DNA of 40,689 bases from Fictibacillus fluitans (lineage in GTDB: Bacteria > Bacillota > Bacilli > Bacillales > Fictibacillaceae), in NCBI RefSeq assembly GCF_030418125.1, contig NZ_JAUHTR010000026.1, forward strand, positions 1 to 40,689, given 5' to 3'. Under the pieces are notes generated by a model. That model did not search any database and had not been told where the DNA came from. It saw nothing but the letters and a program-made list of their open reading frames with translations. Shown here in pieces: positions 40,619 through 40,689 of this stretch. Made by a program: the position numbers and the translations under genes. Every line of letters starts with the position of its first letter. Within the stretch, counting starts at the first letter, position 1.

Positions 40619-40689
40619 CCAAAACGAGCGACATCGACAAAATGTTCTTTGAAAACCAAACAAAAGCCAGAGTAAGTCAGGGATTTTGC
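40619..40689 (+). ncRNA. Start of an rRNA operon leader, partial
   Basis: After P2 the sequence contains TGTTCTTTGAAAACCA, which resembles the boxA-type antitermination element in Bacillus pre-16S leaders. The window stops before mature 16S. ygxA upstream also marks this place as an rrn locus. Confidence 0.75.

Noticed and set aside
1-40689. Insertion sequences, prophage, toxin-antitoxin or phage-defence genes
   Set aside because: No transposase, integrase, phage or toxin-antitoxin motifs were seen on either strand; the gene content is core Bacillaceae.

Overview
The window is chromosomal DNA from a spore-forming Bacillaceae (Firmicutes). Three short genes encode small acid-soluble spore proteins (SspK, gamma-type SspE, SspH). 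Ribosome-binding sites are strong AGGAGG types with many TTG starts, and promoters are of the sigma-A type. The gene order follows the yfhD-yfhE-yfhF-recX-yfhH-sspK-yfhJ-yfhP-mutY-sspE-ntdP-ygaD-ygaE-gsaB-bcp-perR-ygzB-ygxA-rrn order that I recall from Bacillus subtilis. Genus and species cannot be fixed from the sequence alone. All family assignments come from reading motifs; no database search was run.

Layout. 1-2600: an rRNA uracil methyltransferase (rlmD type), a small membrane-protein gene split by an apparent frameshift, an intergenic cluster of DnaA boxes, then yfhD and yfhE. 2700-5550 (minus strand): a GNAT acetyltransferase behind a structured leader, an amidohydrolase and yfhF. 5600-9900: a cstA-type transporter coupled to a YbdD-like protein, recX, a short-chain dehydrogenase (SDR) and yfhH. 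10000-14400: sspK, yfhJ, yfhP, a small unknown gene, mutY, a second SDR, yfhS-like and sspE. 14400-17550: ntdP, a noncoding tract with 118-bp tandem repeats, and the ABC exporter ygaD.

17790-23420 is a five-gene oligopeptide/dipeptide ABC importer operon (two ATPases, binding lipoprotein, two permeases). 23466-30752 (minus strand) holds ygaE, an orphan glutamate-synthase large-subunit-type gene and gsaB. 30930-33525 is a three-gene ABC-2 transporter. 33770-37478 holds a secreted subtilisin-like protease, a two-TM potassium-channel-like protein, the peroxiredoxin bcp, sspH and an M29 aminopeptidase. 37612-40454 holds a D-2-hydroxyacid dehydrogenase, perR with a PerR box at its own promoter, ygzB and ygxA. 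The window ends inside the tandem-promoter leader of an rRNA operon, just before 16S.

Functional links. bcp and perR are peroxide-defence neighbours. Protease, peptide importer, aminopeptidase and possibly CstA form a peptide-scavenging theme; CodY-like palindromes lie near the cstA and peptide-importer promoters, but both match the consensus imperfectly. Most of the window is ordinary core genome. The least explained signals are in noncoding DNA: the DnaA-box cluster in front of the frameshifted gene, the chain of mutually exclusive hairpins before the GNAT gene, the dyads before cstA, the 118-bp repeats before ygaD, the cre-like site and leader hairpin before the glutamate-synthase-like gene, and reciprocal inverted flanks around the two rrn -35 boxes.
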